From JBAZUK01 sp041661445 (GTDB lineage: Bacteria > Chlamydiota > Chlamydiia > Chlamydiales > SM23-39), in contig JBAZUK010000002.1 of NCBI GenBank assembly GCA_041661445.1, positions 124,001 to 188,000 of the forward strand: a stretch of DNA of 64,000 bases, in the 5' to 3' direction. The translations under genes were made by a program, and so were the position numbers. The notes under the pieces were generated by a model. The model had not been told where the DNA came from. It did not search any database and saw only the letters and a program-made list of their open reading frames with translations. This document shows, piece after piece, positions 26,089 through 35,373 of this stretch (its first letter is position 1; every line of letters starts with the position of its first letter).

Positions 26089-27612
26089 CTAATTTGAAGA
26101 AACTCTATTTTTTGCATATTTTTTCATTGCTTCTTCAAGGTCCTGAGTTTCTGCTCTACTGCTTTCCACTACTTTTTTTGTATCATCCCAAATTCTTTGC
26201 GCAAATTCAGCAATCTTATTCCAGCCCCACCGAGTTGATTCATTTTGTCCCTCATTTGCATCTTGTGCTTTTCTTGCCATATCATCCATGATATACGTTG
26301 GAACAGATTCAGCCCTGATATATGTCGGAACATTTACTGAATTTGCATCGCTTACGATTAATGCGCTTGAAGCTTTTTTTCCTAAAATCCTTTGCCATAA
26401 CGAACCGTTGGCTATTACTCTATCAGCATCTCTTGTTATTATTGGATCCTGATATTTCTGATGCAATGCATCTTGTGCTTTTCTTGCCATATCATCCATG
26501 ATATACGTTGGAACAGATTCAGCCCTGATATATGTCGGAACATTTACTGAATTTGCATCGCCTACGATTAATGCATTAGAAGGTCTTACAACATTTAGAC
26601 TCCTCTGCTGCAATGCATCTTGCACTTTTCTTGATGACATATGCCCTGAATCATTTGCTAAGCATTTTGCATCGTTTGATTCTCTTAGGATTAATGCATT
26701 AGAAGCCCTTACAACATTTTGACACCTCTGCTGCAATGCATCTTGCGCTTTTCTTGGTGAGATATGCCCTGAATCATTTGCTAAGCATTTTGCATCGTTT
26801 GATTCTCTTAGGATTAATTCGCTTGAAGTTTTTCTTCCTGAAAATTTTTGCCACCAAGTGCTATCCCAGGAAGAATTATGCTGGACTGGACTTTGCATTT
26901 GATCATTTGAACTGCTAAAGAAAGAGTATAGGCCATAACCTGTTATAGCTACCATTGCTACGCCACAAGTGACCAGTGCGATTTTTTTCCAGTTAGTTGA
27001 TGAAAAATTTTGATTAAGATGAAGAGTGGAATATTTAACATCTCTGCTTTTTAATGAAATCTTATTTAACTTTTCTTCTATTAAATCCTTTATCTTTTTG
27101 GGAACGTTTTTAGGATCCCGGGCAAATTTCGATAATGCAACCAATAATGCTATATAATTAACATTGCTGTCTTTTTCTATTCTTGAAAAAAGTTTTTTTA
27201 TCTTATCTAAATTACTTTCATCCCCAAGTAAGGTATAAAGTTCATAAACCCTATTGTCTTTCTCAGACATCTTTAATCTATCAATATCTTCATCACTAAA
27301 AACATCTATTCCAGTTAATTGCATAAATGCAATCTGATAATTAGAAAGACTAAGTATTTTTATATTTTTGTAAATTTGCAATTTTCTGTTATAAGAAATT
27401 TCTAAATGTTTTTCATTTAACTGCTGTTTAAAATTTTTTAAGCCGCCAGAAGTAAGTATTGTAAAAAATGCACTTAGAAATGCAATTTTATCTTCAAATA
27501 TCTCTCTCGTTTTACCAATAACTTTCACTAAGTCTTTTGGCAGATGTTTTTGCTGACTTTTATTTAAGCCTATCTGACTTGCAAATCTATCATTTTTTAC
27601 TATATGTGGCAT
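26089..27612 (-). CDS. Single-pass membrane protein with tandem repeats, paralogue trio member C
   Basis: The function is unknown. The 507-residue protein has the same N-terminal domain as member B (PKDLVKVIGK, GLKNF, AF-x-QLTG, VPKKIKDLIEEK). One membrane helix lies at about 211-232 (ALVTCGVAMVAITGYGLY). The following region is built from two repeat types: one containing LRESNDAKCLANDSGH and one containing SVNVPTYIRAESVPTYIMDD, each present twice and each tied to RKAQDAL. The DNA copies are nearly identical, so the repeats are young. The C-terminus is helical and charged. Such a variable repeat region behind a membrane anchor is typical of surface or effector proteins; this is inference. Confidence 0.65.
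   Translation of the reverse strand: MPHIVKNDRFASQIGLNKSQQKHLPKDLVKVIGKTREIFEDKIAFLSAFFTILTSGGLKNFKQQLNEKHLEISYNRKLQIYKNIKILSLSNYQIAFMQLTGIDVFSDEDIDRLKMSEKDNRVYELYTLLGDESNLDKIKKLFSRIEKDSNVNYIALLVALSKFARDPKNVPKKIKDLIEEKLNKISLKSRDVKYSTLHLNQNFSSTNWKKIALVTCGVAMVAITGYGLYSFFSSSNDQMQSPVQHNSSWDSTWWQKFSGRKTSSELILRESNDAKCLANDSGHISPRKAQDALQQRCQNVVRASNALILRESNDAKCLANDSGHMSSRKVQDALQQRSLNVVRPSNALIVGDANSVNVPTYIRAESVPTYIMDDMARKAQDALHQKYQDPIITRDADRVIANGSLWQRILGKKASSALIVSDANSVNVPTYIRAESVPTYIMDDMARKAQDANEGQNESTRWGWNKIAEFAQRIWDDTKKVVESSRAETQDLEEAMKKYAKNRVSSN
26257..26574. repeat. 108-base direct repeat, two copies (26257-26364 and 26467-26574)
   Basis: The two copies are offset by 210 bases and differ at one base (26352 against 26562). 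They lie in frame inside the gene at 26089 and encode the VPTYIRAESVPTYIMDD unit. Confidence 0.9.
26585..26818. repeat. 111-base direct repeat, two copies (26585-26695 and 26708-26818)
   Basis: The copies are offset by 123 bases and differ at about five positions. They encode the LRESNDAKCLANDSGH unit of the same protein. The offset is a multiple of three, so the frame is kept. Confidence 0.9.
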
Positions 27613-27803
27613 GTTTTCCTTAAAATCTTTAAAAGCTTTTTAATAAGATTGTTTTAATAGTTAACGTCTTTATAATTAGTAATACAAACAATTATATTGT
27701 TTTATTTAAATAACATCAATATTTAGTAAAATTAAAATAATAATTTAATTATAAATTTAAATATTATTTTATATTGAAATGAAATTTAAGCATCTTGAAT
27801 AAT

Positions 27804-28247
27804 ATGGTTTATATGATTAATAAAAAAATTTCTTTACATAATGCTGTTAAAAATAAATCTTTACAGCTTCCCTTATTTTTAACTCCAGTAACAGCGGGGT
27901 TCGCATCTCCTGCCGACGATTATTTGGAAAAGCAGTTGGATCTAAATGAGTTTTTAATAAAAAATCCCCCCGCTACCTTTTTTGTAAAAGTGGAAGGAGA
28001 TTCCATGAAAGACGCTTTAATATTTGATGGAGATATTTTAATCGTGGACAGATCAATTGAAGCTGTAAATGATAAAATCGTAATAGCTTCTCTTTTTGGG
28101 GAATTTACAGTCAAAAGACTTAAAATTATCGGTAAAGATATTTTTTTAAAAGCTGAAAATCAAGAATATAAAGCAATTAAAATAACCGACGCTATGAATT
28201 TTGAAATATTCGGCGTTGTCACATATATAATCCATAAAGCTAAATAA
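27804..28247 (+). CDS. umuD: UmuD-type SOS mutagenesis protein (S24 protease fold)
   Basis: UmuD cleaves itself after RecA activation and then joins UmuC as DNA polymerase V. The protein shows the cleavage region VTAGFASPADDYLE (Ala-Gly bond), the nucleophile serine in VEGDSMKD and the lysine in GEFTVKRL. Length is normal. ATG codons at 27804 and 27813 both fit; a TTG at 27795 is less likely. No clear SOS box was found upstream. umuC begins one base after its stop, so they are one operon. Confidence 0.92.
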   Translation: MVYMINKKISLHNAVKNKSLQLPLFLTPVTAGFASPADDYLEKQLDLNEFLIKNPPATFFVKVEGDSMKDALIFDGDILIVDRSIEAVNDKIVIASLFGEFTVKRLKIIGKDIFLKAENQEYKAIKITDAMNFEIFGVVTYIIHKAK

Positions 28248-28248
28248 T

Positions 28249-29490
28249 ATGTTTGTTCTAGTCGATTGCAATAACTTTTTTGCTTCCTGTGAAATACTTT
28301 TCAACCCTAAATTTAAAAACAAACCTGTTGTTATCCTATCAAACAATGACGGATGCGTTATAGCAAGGTCTAAAGAAGCAAAAAAGCTAAATATCAAAAT
28401 GGGAGATCCTATCTTCAGATATAAACAGCTGGTTCAATCAGATATCCTGAAAGTTTTTTCATCTAACTTTACCCTTTATGGCGATATTTCAATAAGAGTA
28501 ATGAAAACCTTAGAAACATTTATGCTTCCAATGGAAATTTATTCAATTGATGAAGCTTTTTTATACATAGATAAAGAAATCGATTTTTTTACATTAGCTA
28601 AAACAATTAAAGAAAAAATTTATAAATGGGTCGGAATAGAGGTTTCAATTGGAATCGCTAAAACAAAGACCCTAGCAAAACTTGCTAACAGAAGCGCAAA
28701 AAATACTAATGGAATATCTATATTGTCTGATAAGAATGATTTAGAAAAAATTTTAAAAGCGACCTCCATTGAAGAAATCTGGGGGATTGGTTCTAAATTA
28801 AAGAAAAGACTCTACCAACTAGATATTTATTCCGCTTATGATTTGGCTAAGGCTAATGAATATTTAATTAAAAAAAACCTTTCAGTTAATGTATATAAAA
28901 CCAGCTTAGAGCTTAATGAAGTAAAATGTTTTGAATGCGAAGAGATTCAGGAAAGTAAAAAATCAATCACAACATCCAGGTCTTTCGCAGAGAAAATCGA
29001 TAATATAAATGATCTTGAAGAAGCAATATCTTCTTTTGTAGCAATGACCTCTGAAAAACTAAGAGAATCGAAACTCAAAGCCGGTTTTATGACAATATTT
29101 GTTATGACAAGCCCTTTTGCAAAAGATAACTATTATTCAAACTACATAAATATCACACTGCCTATAGCAACATCATTTACACCAAATTTGATATCTCATG
29201 CAAAAAATGGACTAAAAAAAATATATAAAGAAGGTTTTTTATATAAAAAAGCAGGAGTAATTCTAAGTAATTTTACCGATGAATCTGCTATTCAAGAAGA
29301 TTTCTTTACAAATGTAGATGATGCAAGCAAAAAAAGACTTATGAAAACAGTAGATGAAATCAATTACAAATCAAATAAAAAGACTGTGTTTTTTGGATCT
29401 GAGGGAATTAAAAAAAAATATAAAAGCTCATCAAATATGCGGTCTAAGAATTTCACCACTTCATTCGATGAGCTTATTAAAGTTAAATAG
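28249..29490 (+). CDS. umuC: UmuC-type Y-family translesion DNA polymerase
   Basis: UmuC is the catalytic subunit of polymerase V and copies damaged templates. The 413-residue protein has the Y-family signatures VDCNNFFASCE near the N-terminus, VVILSNNDGCVIARS, and the metal-site motif YSIDEAFL. These are followed by SIGIAKTKTLAKLAN and a helix-hairpin-helix stretch IWGIGSKLKKRL. The C-terminal little-finger domain is present. Coupled to umuD with a one-base gap. Confidence 0.95.
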   Translation: MFVLVDCNNFFASCEILFNPKFKNKPVVILSNNDGCVIARSKEAKKLNIKMGDPIFRYKQLVQSDILKVFSSNFTLYGDISIRVMKTLETFMLPMEIYSIDEAFLYIDKEIDFFTLAKTIKEKIYKWVGIEVSIGIAKTKTLAKLANRSAKNTNGISILSDKNDLEKILKATSIEEIWGIGSKLKKRLYQLDIYSAYDLAKANEYLIKKNLSVNVYKTSLELNEVKCFECEEIQESKKSITTSRSFAEKIDNINDLEEAISSFVAMTSEKLRESKLKAGFMTIFVMTSPFAKDNYYSNYINITLPIATSFTPNLISHAKNGLKKIYKEGFLYKKAGVILSNFTDESAIQEDFFTNVDDASKKRLMKTVDEINYKSNKKTVFFGSEGIKKKYKSSSNMRSKNFTTSFDELIKVK

Positions 29491-29507
29491 ATTTATAAAA
29501 GTTTTAT

Positions 29508-30350
29508 CTACGGTTTTCTTTTTGCCCTTTTGGCAGACGATCCTGCATCAGAAATCTTTACGCTCCCATCATTATTTGCATTACCCTGAGCTTGCAATCT
29601 TGTTATTACCCCTTCTCTTCTATTTAATATAGCTTCAACATTATCTTCTGTTATCGGAGAACCATCAAAAAACAGATCTTTAACCGTTTTCATAATTGTA
29701 TTAATCTTTTCACTGGAAATCTGACAGCTCTTGTTAACTAATGCGCTAACATCTTGTGAAATCCCAATAACATATGTTGATGTTTGTGTACCCTCAGCTA
29801 CTCTAGAATTTTCTGCTACAGGTTTCTTATTTGTTCCAAAAATTCTTCCAATTATTGAATTATCGATAAAACTTGCAACATTTTGATAGCTTCGTCTTAA
29901 TGCGTTAGGAGCTACAGCACTCAAAACACCCTCAGCGATCATAACTCCAGCCGCTGCATCCGGTGAAGCATAGCTATATATCGCTCCATCAAGCATAACT
30001 CTCCAGCCAAATTTTAATGCCATTTCAAGGTGATCGGTTGCAGGAGCTATATTATTGTTTAATAATTCATGTCCGGAATGGACCAAATGGGATACGCCAA
30101 GAGCAGTATTATAACACATCGATAAAAAATTTCTCTGTATCAAAGTAAGATTTGCTAACATAGGAGAATAATTTTTACCATAGACGGGTCCATAAGTTGC
30201 TGCAGCTGCTACTCCCCTTTGAAAAACACCTTTAGCAAAATTGATAATTTTATAATTTGATGGAGATTGAAGTCCAAGTCTATAAGATATAACATTTGAA
30301 ACATTTGACCCTATTTCAAAGCTTGAAACCGGATTTAAAGCTGTACTCAT
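29508..30350 (-). CDS. Inc-like hydrophobic protein of unknown function
   Basis: Not recognised. The 280-residue protein has a moderately hydrophobic N-terminal two-thirds rich in Ala and Gly (RGVAAAATYGPVYG, SPDAAAGVMIAEGVLSAVA), then a hydrophilic region with a strongly basic end (SSAKRAKRKP) that could resemble a nuclear-localisation signal. It lacks a signal peptide. AGAGGT precedes the ATG. It converges with umuC, 17 bases apart. The layout resembles the protein at 23351, but clear homology is not seen. Confidence 0.55.
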   Translation of the reverse strand: MSTALNPVSSFEIGSNVSNVISYRLGLQSPSNYKIINFAKGVFQRGVAAAATYGPVYGKNYSPMLANLTLIQRNFLSMCYNTALGVSHLVHSGHELLNNNIAPATDHLEMALKFGWRVMLDGAIYSYASPDAAAGVMIAEGVLSAVAPNALRRSYQNVASFIDNSIIGRIFGTNKKPVAENSRVAEGTQTSTYVIGISQDVSALVNKSCQISSEKINTIMKTVKDLFFDGSPITEDNVEAILNRREGVITRLQAQGNANNDGSVKISDAGSSAKRAKRKP

Positions 30351-30486
30351 TTTTTACCTCTTATTATTAAAAATATTAATTATTATACAAAAAACAAACA
30401 TTAAATCACATAATTTAATGACAATATATTAAATAAAATTTAATTATTACGAACTAAATATATAATATTTTTTTTATTAAAATATT

Positions 30487-31353
30487 TTATATATATTTTT
30501 TGATATCAAGAAGAGCTTTTTTCAAAGAAACTTTTTTTGAGTCCATATTATTAAAAGGATAGCTTCTTCTTTTAAAAATATTTTTTATATTAAATTTTTG
30601 AGATGTCAAATTTTTATTTAACTCCCTAAAACTTATGGGGGTAGCAATAGGGGCATGTTCTTTAGGCCTAATAGAATAAGGTGCGACTTGAGTTGCAGCA
30701 TAAGAATTTCTTAAATAATCAATATAGACTTTGTTCTTCCGCTTTTCCTTTCTTGGCTCAATTGTATATTTTTCTGGATCGGTATTTGATAAAATCGATG
30801 CAATATTCCTGGCAAATTCTTTAACTTCATCAAAAACATATTCCGGTTTTATCGGAACGATAACATGAATGCCTTTTGATCCGGTTGTCATAAAAAATGA
30901 CGGCAATTTTAATAAATCTAAAATTTTTTTAAGTCCCTTAGCCACTTCAATCACTTGAGCAAAATTATTTCTATCCGGGTCTAAATCAAAAACTATTCTA
31001 TCCGGATAATTTAATTTATCAATTTTAGATAACCAAATATGTATTACACCTACCTGATTTGCAATATAAAGCAGAGAATCCAAATCTGTCACCAAAGGCA
31101 TGTCGATCGACGAACCATCTTGTTTTTTTATCGAAACGGTTTTGATCCATTTAGGATAGTATTCCATGGCTTTTTTCTGAAAAAAGATTTCACCTTCGAT
31201 ACCATCAGGAAACCTTTGAAGCGTTATCGGTCTATTCGCAATAAGCGGGATAATCTTTTTTGAAATTTTTTTATAGTAATTTATAAAATCTTCTTTTGAA
31301 ATTTCAGATTCTGGAAAAAGAATTTTATTTTTATTTGTAATTTCGAATTTCAT
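30487..31353 (-). CDS. LigD-type polymerase (primase-like) domain as a separate protein
   Basis: This 288-residue protein equals the polymerase domain of bacterial LigD, an archaeo-eukaryotic primase fold that fills gaps during non-homologous end joining. It has the typical start ITNKNKILFPE, QRFPDGIEG, the metal site IVFDLDPD, TTGSKGIHV and the end APYSIRPKEHAPIATPI. In most bacteria it is fused to ligase and phosphoesterase domains. Here it starts 4 bases after the ligase gene, so the three pieces are one operon. Confidence 0.93.
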   Translation of the reverse strand: MKFEITNKNKILFPESEISKEDFINYYKKISKKIIPLIANRPITLQRFPDGIEGEIFFQKKAMEYYPKWIKTVSIKKQDGSSIDMPLVTDLDSLLYIANQVGVIHIWLSKIDKLNYPDRIVFDLDPDRNNFAQVIEVAKGLKKILDLLKLPSFFMTTGSKGIHVIVPIKPEYVFDEVKEFARNIASILSNTDPEKYTIEPRKEKRKNKVYIDYLRNSYAATQVAPYSIRPKEHAPIATPISFRELNKNLTSQKFNIKNIFKRRSYPFNNMDSKKVSLKKALLDIKKYI

Positions 31354-31357
31354 CTAA

Positions 31358-32290
31358 TCAGCTCTCTTTTACAACTTCATAAGATTTTTTATCTTCTCTT
31401 AAGCCCAAGAATCTAGGATGACGAAGTTTATTATCATTTGTCCATTCGGTAAAACCGACTTCTCCGACATAATTTAATTTGACAAAATGCGAATTTTTAA
31501 TCGCTTCATCAGGAAAATATGATTTTTTTATTTCTATCATTTTTAGTTTTTTGGAAAACTGTTTCAAAAAATCAAAGTTATACCCTGTTCCAACTTTACC
31601 CGCATATTTTAATTTTCCATTTTCAAAGTATCCAAGAAGCAATGAGCCAAAGCCTATTCTCTCCCCCTCTGGATCAGTGAAACCAACTATTATAAACTCT
31701 TGTCTGTTGATGCACTTGAATTTCAACCAGGTATTTGTTCTTCTTGAAAGATACTTAGAATCAGCTTTTTTTGCCATGATTCCTTCAAGACCTTTTTTAC
31801 AGGCCTGCCTATAAAACTTTTCACCATCTTTGAAGATATGTTTCGTAAATCTGATCTTATCATCAAACTCCAAACTTTTTTCTAACAAAGCCTTACGATC
31901 TAAGAGTTTTTGATTCATAAGATCATATTTATCCAAATACAAAAGATCAAAAACATAAAAGTATATATTCATTTTTTCTTTATAAGCCTGTTGAAGTTTA
32001 GCAAAGGACGTTATGCCATTATCAAAAGCTACAATTTCTCCATCGATAATAAAATTATCGATTTTCTGTTTTATTAATGCATTTACAATGCTCGGAAATC
32101 TTTCGTTTAATATATTTTTGTTTCTAGAAAACAAAGTGACTTTCGAACCTTTCTTAACAGCAATGCAGCGGATCCCGTCAAATTTTTCCTCATAGATCCA
32201 CTCCTCATTAGAAAAGTAATTTTTTGTTAAAGTGGCAAGCTGAGGTTTTATAAACTCAGGCTGCTTCTTAATTTTAAATTTTTCTTTCAT
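31358..32290 (-). CDS. ATP-dependent DNA ligase (LigD ligase domain)
   Basis: The 310-residue protein is the adenylating ligase module of LigD. The catalytic lysine is K36 in EEKFDGIR. Other nucleotidyltransferase motifs follow: LFSRNKN, IIDGEIVAFD, EGIMAKKAD and TWLKFKC. The C-terminal OB fold ends with EVGFTEWT and LRHPRFLGLREDK. It overlaps the phosphoesterase gene by 17 bases and is followed by the polymerase gene after 4 bases. It seals breaks in end joining; the usual partner Ku is not in the window. Confidence 0.94.
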   Translation of the reverse strand: MKEKFKIKKQPEFIKPQLATLTKNYFSNEEWIYEEKFDGIRCIAVKKGSKVTLFSRNKNILNERFPSIVNALIKQKIDNFIIDGEIVAFDNGITSFAKLQQAYKEKMNIYFYVFDLLYLDKYDLMNQKLLDRKALLEKSLEFDDKIRFTKHIFKDGEKFYRQACKKGLEGIMAKKADSKYLSRRTNTWLKFKCINRQEFIIVGFTDPEGERIGFGSLLLGYFENGKLKYAGKVGTGYNFDFLKQFSKKLKMIEIKKSYFPDEAIKNSHFVKLNYVGEVGFTEWTNDNKLRHPRFLGLREDKKSYEVVKES

Positions 32291-32780
32291 ATTTGTTTTT
32301 GTTCACTTTTATTAAAAGCCAGGACTTATCGTCTTTAAATTTTATGAGCGCATAGATTCCATTGATCTTTTTTCCATGAAGAAAAATTTCTATTGTCCCA
32401 TTTTTAAAGCATTTATTTAATGAGATTTCCTTACCGTCTTTATCTTTTTTAATATTATCAAAAGATCCACGATCAACTATTTCAACAAAGCCAGCACCAT
32501 ATTCACCTTCGGGAATTGTGCCTTCAAAATTTGCATACTCTAAAGGATGGTCTTCTGTTAATATTGCAAGTCTTTTAACATTTGAAGTTTTCGGCAATCC
32601 TTTCGGAACTGCCCAGGACTTAAGAACTTTGCCGATCTGTATCCTAAAATCAAAGTGGAGATGAGTAGCCGAATGCTTTTGAAGGACAAAAATTTTTCCA
32701 TCTGTTTTTCCTGTCTTCGGCCCTGGTTCTTTGGTTTTTTTAAAATCTCGTCGTTTTTTATATTTTTCTAGACTATTCAT
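32274..32780 (-). CDS. LigD-type 3'-phosphoesterase domain protein
   Basis: This 168-residue protein is the 3'-phosphoesterase module of LigD, which trims 3'-phosphates and ribonucleotides at DNA ends. Visible signatures are VLQKHSATHLHFDFRI (with metal-binding His and Asp), SWAVPKGLP, HPLEYANFEGTIPEGEYGAG and LHGKKINGIYAL. It is the first gene of the phosphoesterase-ligase-polymerase operon, the same order as the domains in fused LigD proteins of Pseudomonas type. Confidence 0.92.
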   Translation of the reverse strand: MNSLEKYKKRRDFKKTKEPGPKTGKTDGKIFVLQKHSATHLHFDFRIQIGKVLKSWAVPKGLPKTSNVKRLAILTEDHPLEYANFEGTIPEGEYGAGFVEIVDRGSFDNIKKDKDGKEISLNKCFKNGTIEIFLHGKKINGIYALIKFKDDKSWLLIKVNKNKYERKI

Positions 32781-32904
32781 AATTGCACCCTTAAATATTT
32801 AGATAACAAATGAAAAAATATAAAACCAATAATTTTCTTGTAAAAAAATATTTTTAATATAAATTAAGAAAATAATAGGTAAATAAGTTTCAGCAGGAAA
32901 ATTT

Positions 32905-35286
32905 ATGCAAAAAAATTATGTAAAATGGTTTGATCAAATCAGCTCAAATGACATAGCTCTAGTCGGCGGCAAAAACGCTTCATTAGGCGAAATGTATACA
33001 AAACTCACTTCAGAAAAAATTAATATTCCCAATGGTTTTGCAACAACATCTGAAGCCTACTGGAGCTTTATAGAATTTAATAATTTAAAAGAAAAGATCA
33101 CAAATATTATTAAAGACTGGAAAAATAAAAAAGCATCACTTCAGAAAACCGGAAAATCAATTAGAATGTTAATAAAAAACGGCAGGTTTTCAAAAGAGCT
33201 GGAAAATGCCATTATTGATGCTTATCAGAAATTAAGCGCATATTATAAAAAAAATGATGTAGATGTGGCCGTGCGTAGCAGTGCAACAGCAGAAGATCTT
33301 CCCGAAGCATCATTTGCCGGTCAGTTGGACAGTTTTTTAAACATAAAAGGAAATGAAAAAGTATTAGAAAAGTGTTTGGAATGCTTCGCATCTTTATTTA
33401 CTGATAGAGCTATTACTTATAGAGAAGAAAAAGGATTTGACCATATGAAGATAGCATTGTCTATTGGGATTCAAAAAATGGTTAGATCGGACCTTGCTGG
33501 TTCAGGAGTAGCTTTTACATTAGACACGGAATCCGGATTTAGGGAAGTCATAGAAATATCTGCTGCTTACGGGCTTGGCGAAAATGTTGTCCAGGGTGCC
33601 GTAAATCCCGATGAATACTTAACATTTAAAACCCTTTTAAATGACAGATCAAAAATACCTATCGTTCAAAAAAAGATGGGAAATAAAGAAAAAAAAATGA
33701 TTTATACTAAAAACGGAACAAAAAACATCAAGACAACCTCATCCGAAAGAAGTTCATATGTATTATCGGAAGATGAAATACTCATGCTTTCAAGATGGGC
33801 TGCTATAATAGAGAATCATTACCACAAACCAATGGATATAGAATGGGCAAAAGACGGCGAGCTGAATCAGCTTTTCATTGTCCAGGCAAGACCGGAAACA
33901 GTTCAATCACGAAAAATCAAAAGCTTTTATAAATCATATAAAATACCAAATCCCGGAAAAGTGCTTTTAAAAGGTTATGCAATCGGCGAGTCTTGCGTTA
34001 GCGGAAAAGCCCAGATCATTAAAAGCGTAAAAGATATTAACAAATTTACAGAAGGCTCTATTTTGATCACCAAAACGACTTCGCCGGATTGGGTTCCGAT
34101 CATGAAAAAAGCTAAGGGGATCATCACAGACCAAGGCGGCAGGACGTCTCATGCAGCGATAGTTTCCCGCGAACTTAATCTGCCGGCGATAGTTGGAGTG
34201 GAAAATGCAACAAAACTTTTAAAAAACAATCAGGAAATAACAATTTCATGCTGCGAAGGCGAAGAGGGAATAATATATGAAGGGAGCGTCAATTTTGAAA
34301 AAGAAGAAATCGATCTTGCCAAACTGCCTCAAATAAAAACTCAAATAATGATAAATATAGCTTCTAGCGAAGGCGCTTATCACTGGTGGCATCTTCCCAT
34401 CAATGGTATCGGTTTAGCTAGATTAGAATTTATAATTAATAATTCAATAAAAATTCATCCCATGGCTCTTGTTCATTTCGATAAATTAAAAAGTGCAAAA
34501 ACAAAAAAAATTATTCAGGAATTAACTCAAGACTATTTAGACAAAAAAAAATATTTCATCGACATACTTGCAATGAACATAGCAAAAATAGCATCTTCCC
34601 AATATCCCAATGATGTGATTGTAAGAATGAGTGATTTTAAAACCAATGAGTATGCAAATTTGATCGGAGGAGATGAATTTGAGTTCACCGAAGACAATCC
34701 CATGCTTGGCTTTAGAGGAGCTTCCAGATATTACAGTCCTAAATATAAAGAAGGCTTTTCGCTTGAATGCCAGGCAATAAAAAAAGCAAGAGAAACAATC
34801 GGACTTAACAATATTATCATAATGATACCCTTTTGCAGAACAATACAAGAAGCTGACAAAGTTATAAAAGTCTTAGAAGAAAACGGTCTGAAAAAAGGAG
34901 ATGATGATTTAAAATTATACGTAATGGCTGAAATACCGTCTAATATCATTTTAGCAAGTGAGTTTGCAGATAGATTTGATGGTTTTTCAATCGGATCAAA
35001 TGATCTTACTCAGCTTACATTGGGAATTGATCGGGATTCAAAAGAACTGGCACCAATTTTTGATGAGAGCAATGAAGCAGTCGAGATCTCAATCGAAAAA
35101 TTGATTATCGAAGCTCACAAAAAAAATAAAAAAGTTGGAATATGCGGTCAAGCACCATCTGATAAAATTGAATTTGCAAAATTTTTAATCGAAAAAAAAA
35201 TAGATTCAATATCATTGAATCCTGATAGCGTTATAAAAACAATTAATTCTCTATCGAACTTTGAAAAAAAACTTTATGAAAAATGA
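32905..35286 (+). CDS. ppsA: Phosphoenolpyruvate synthase
   Basis: PEP synthase converts pyruvate and ATP to PEP, AMP and phosphate, starting gluconeogenesis. The 793-residue length and domain order fit: an N-terminal ATP-grasp domain (GGKNASLGEM; VRSSATAEDLPEASFAGQ), the central swivelling phosphohistidine domain (GGRTSHAAIV, H416) and the C-terminal PEP-binding TIM barrel ending with GSNDLTQLTLG and the catalytic cysteine in GICGQAPSD. A Shine-Dalgarno (AGGA) precedes the ATG. Malic enzyme lies just downstream and supplies pyruvate. Confidence 0.96.
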   Translation: MQKNYVKWFDQISSNDIALVGGKNASLGEMYTKLTSEKINIPNGFATTSEAYWSFIEFNNLKEKITNIIKDWKNKKASLQKTGKSIRMLIKNGRFSKELENAIIDAYQKLSAYYKKNDVDVAVRSSATAEDLPEASFAGQLDSFLNIKGNEKVLEKCLECFASLFTDRAITYREEKGFDHMKIALSIGIQKMVRSDLAGSGVAFTLDTESGFREVIEISAAYGLGENVVQGAVNPDEYLTFKTLLNDRSKIPIVQKKMGNKEKKMIYTKNGTKNIKTTSSERSSYVLSEDEILMLSRWAAIIENHYHKPMDIEWAKDGELNQLFIVQARPETVQSRKIKSFYKSYKIPNPGKVLLKGYAIGESCVSGKAQIIKSVKDINKFTEGSILITKTTSPDWVPIMKKAKGIITDQGGRTSHAAIVSRELNLPAIVGVENATKLLKNNQEITISCCEGEEGIIYEGSVNFEKEEIDLAKLPQIKTQIMINIASSEGAYHWWHLPINGIGLARLEFIINNSIKIHPMALVHFDKLKSAKTKKIIQELTQDYLDKKKYFIDILAMNIAKIASSQYPNDVIVRMSDFKTNEYANLIGGDEFEFTEDNPMLGFRGASRYYSPKYKEGFSLECQAIKKARETIGLNNIIIMIPFCRTIQEADKVIKVLEENGLKKGDDDLKLYVMAEIPSNIILASEFADRFDGFSIGSNDLTQLTLGIDRDSKELAPIFDESNEAVEISIEKLIIEAHKKNKKVGICGQAPSDKIEFAKFLIEKKIDSISLNPDSVIKTINSLSNFEKKLYEK

Positions 35287-35373
35287 ATTTTGGGAAAAAT
35301 GAAGATATTTACTTTGACAAAAAAACATCATATAGTAAAATTCAATTTAGTTTTTTTTAAAAGGAGTAAAAAC

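Noticed and set aside
26498..26722. Plus-strand open frame opposite the repeat region
   Set aside because: The repeated DNA produces open frames on both strands. The minus-strand gene has the ribosome-binding site, the paralogues and the membrane helix.
26257..26818. Direct repeats considered as a CRISPR array
   Set aside because: The units are over 100 bases, only two copies each, and lie in frame within a coding gene. No short regular spacers are present.
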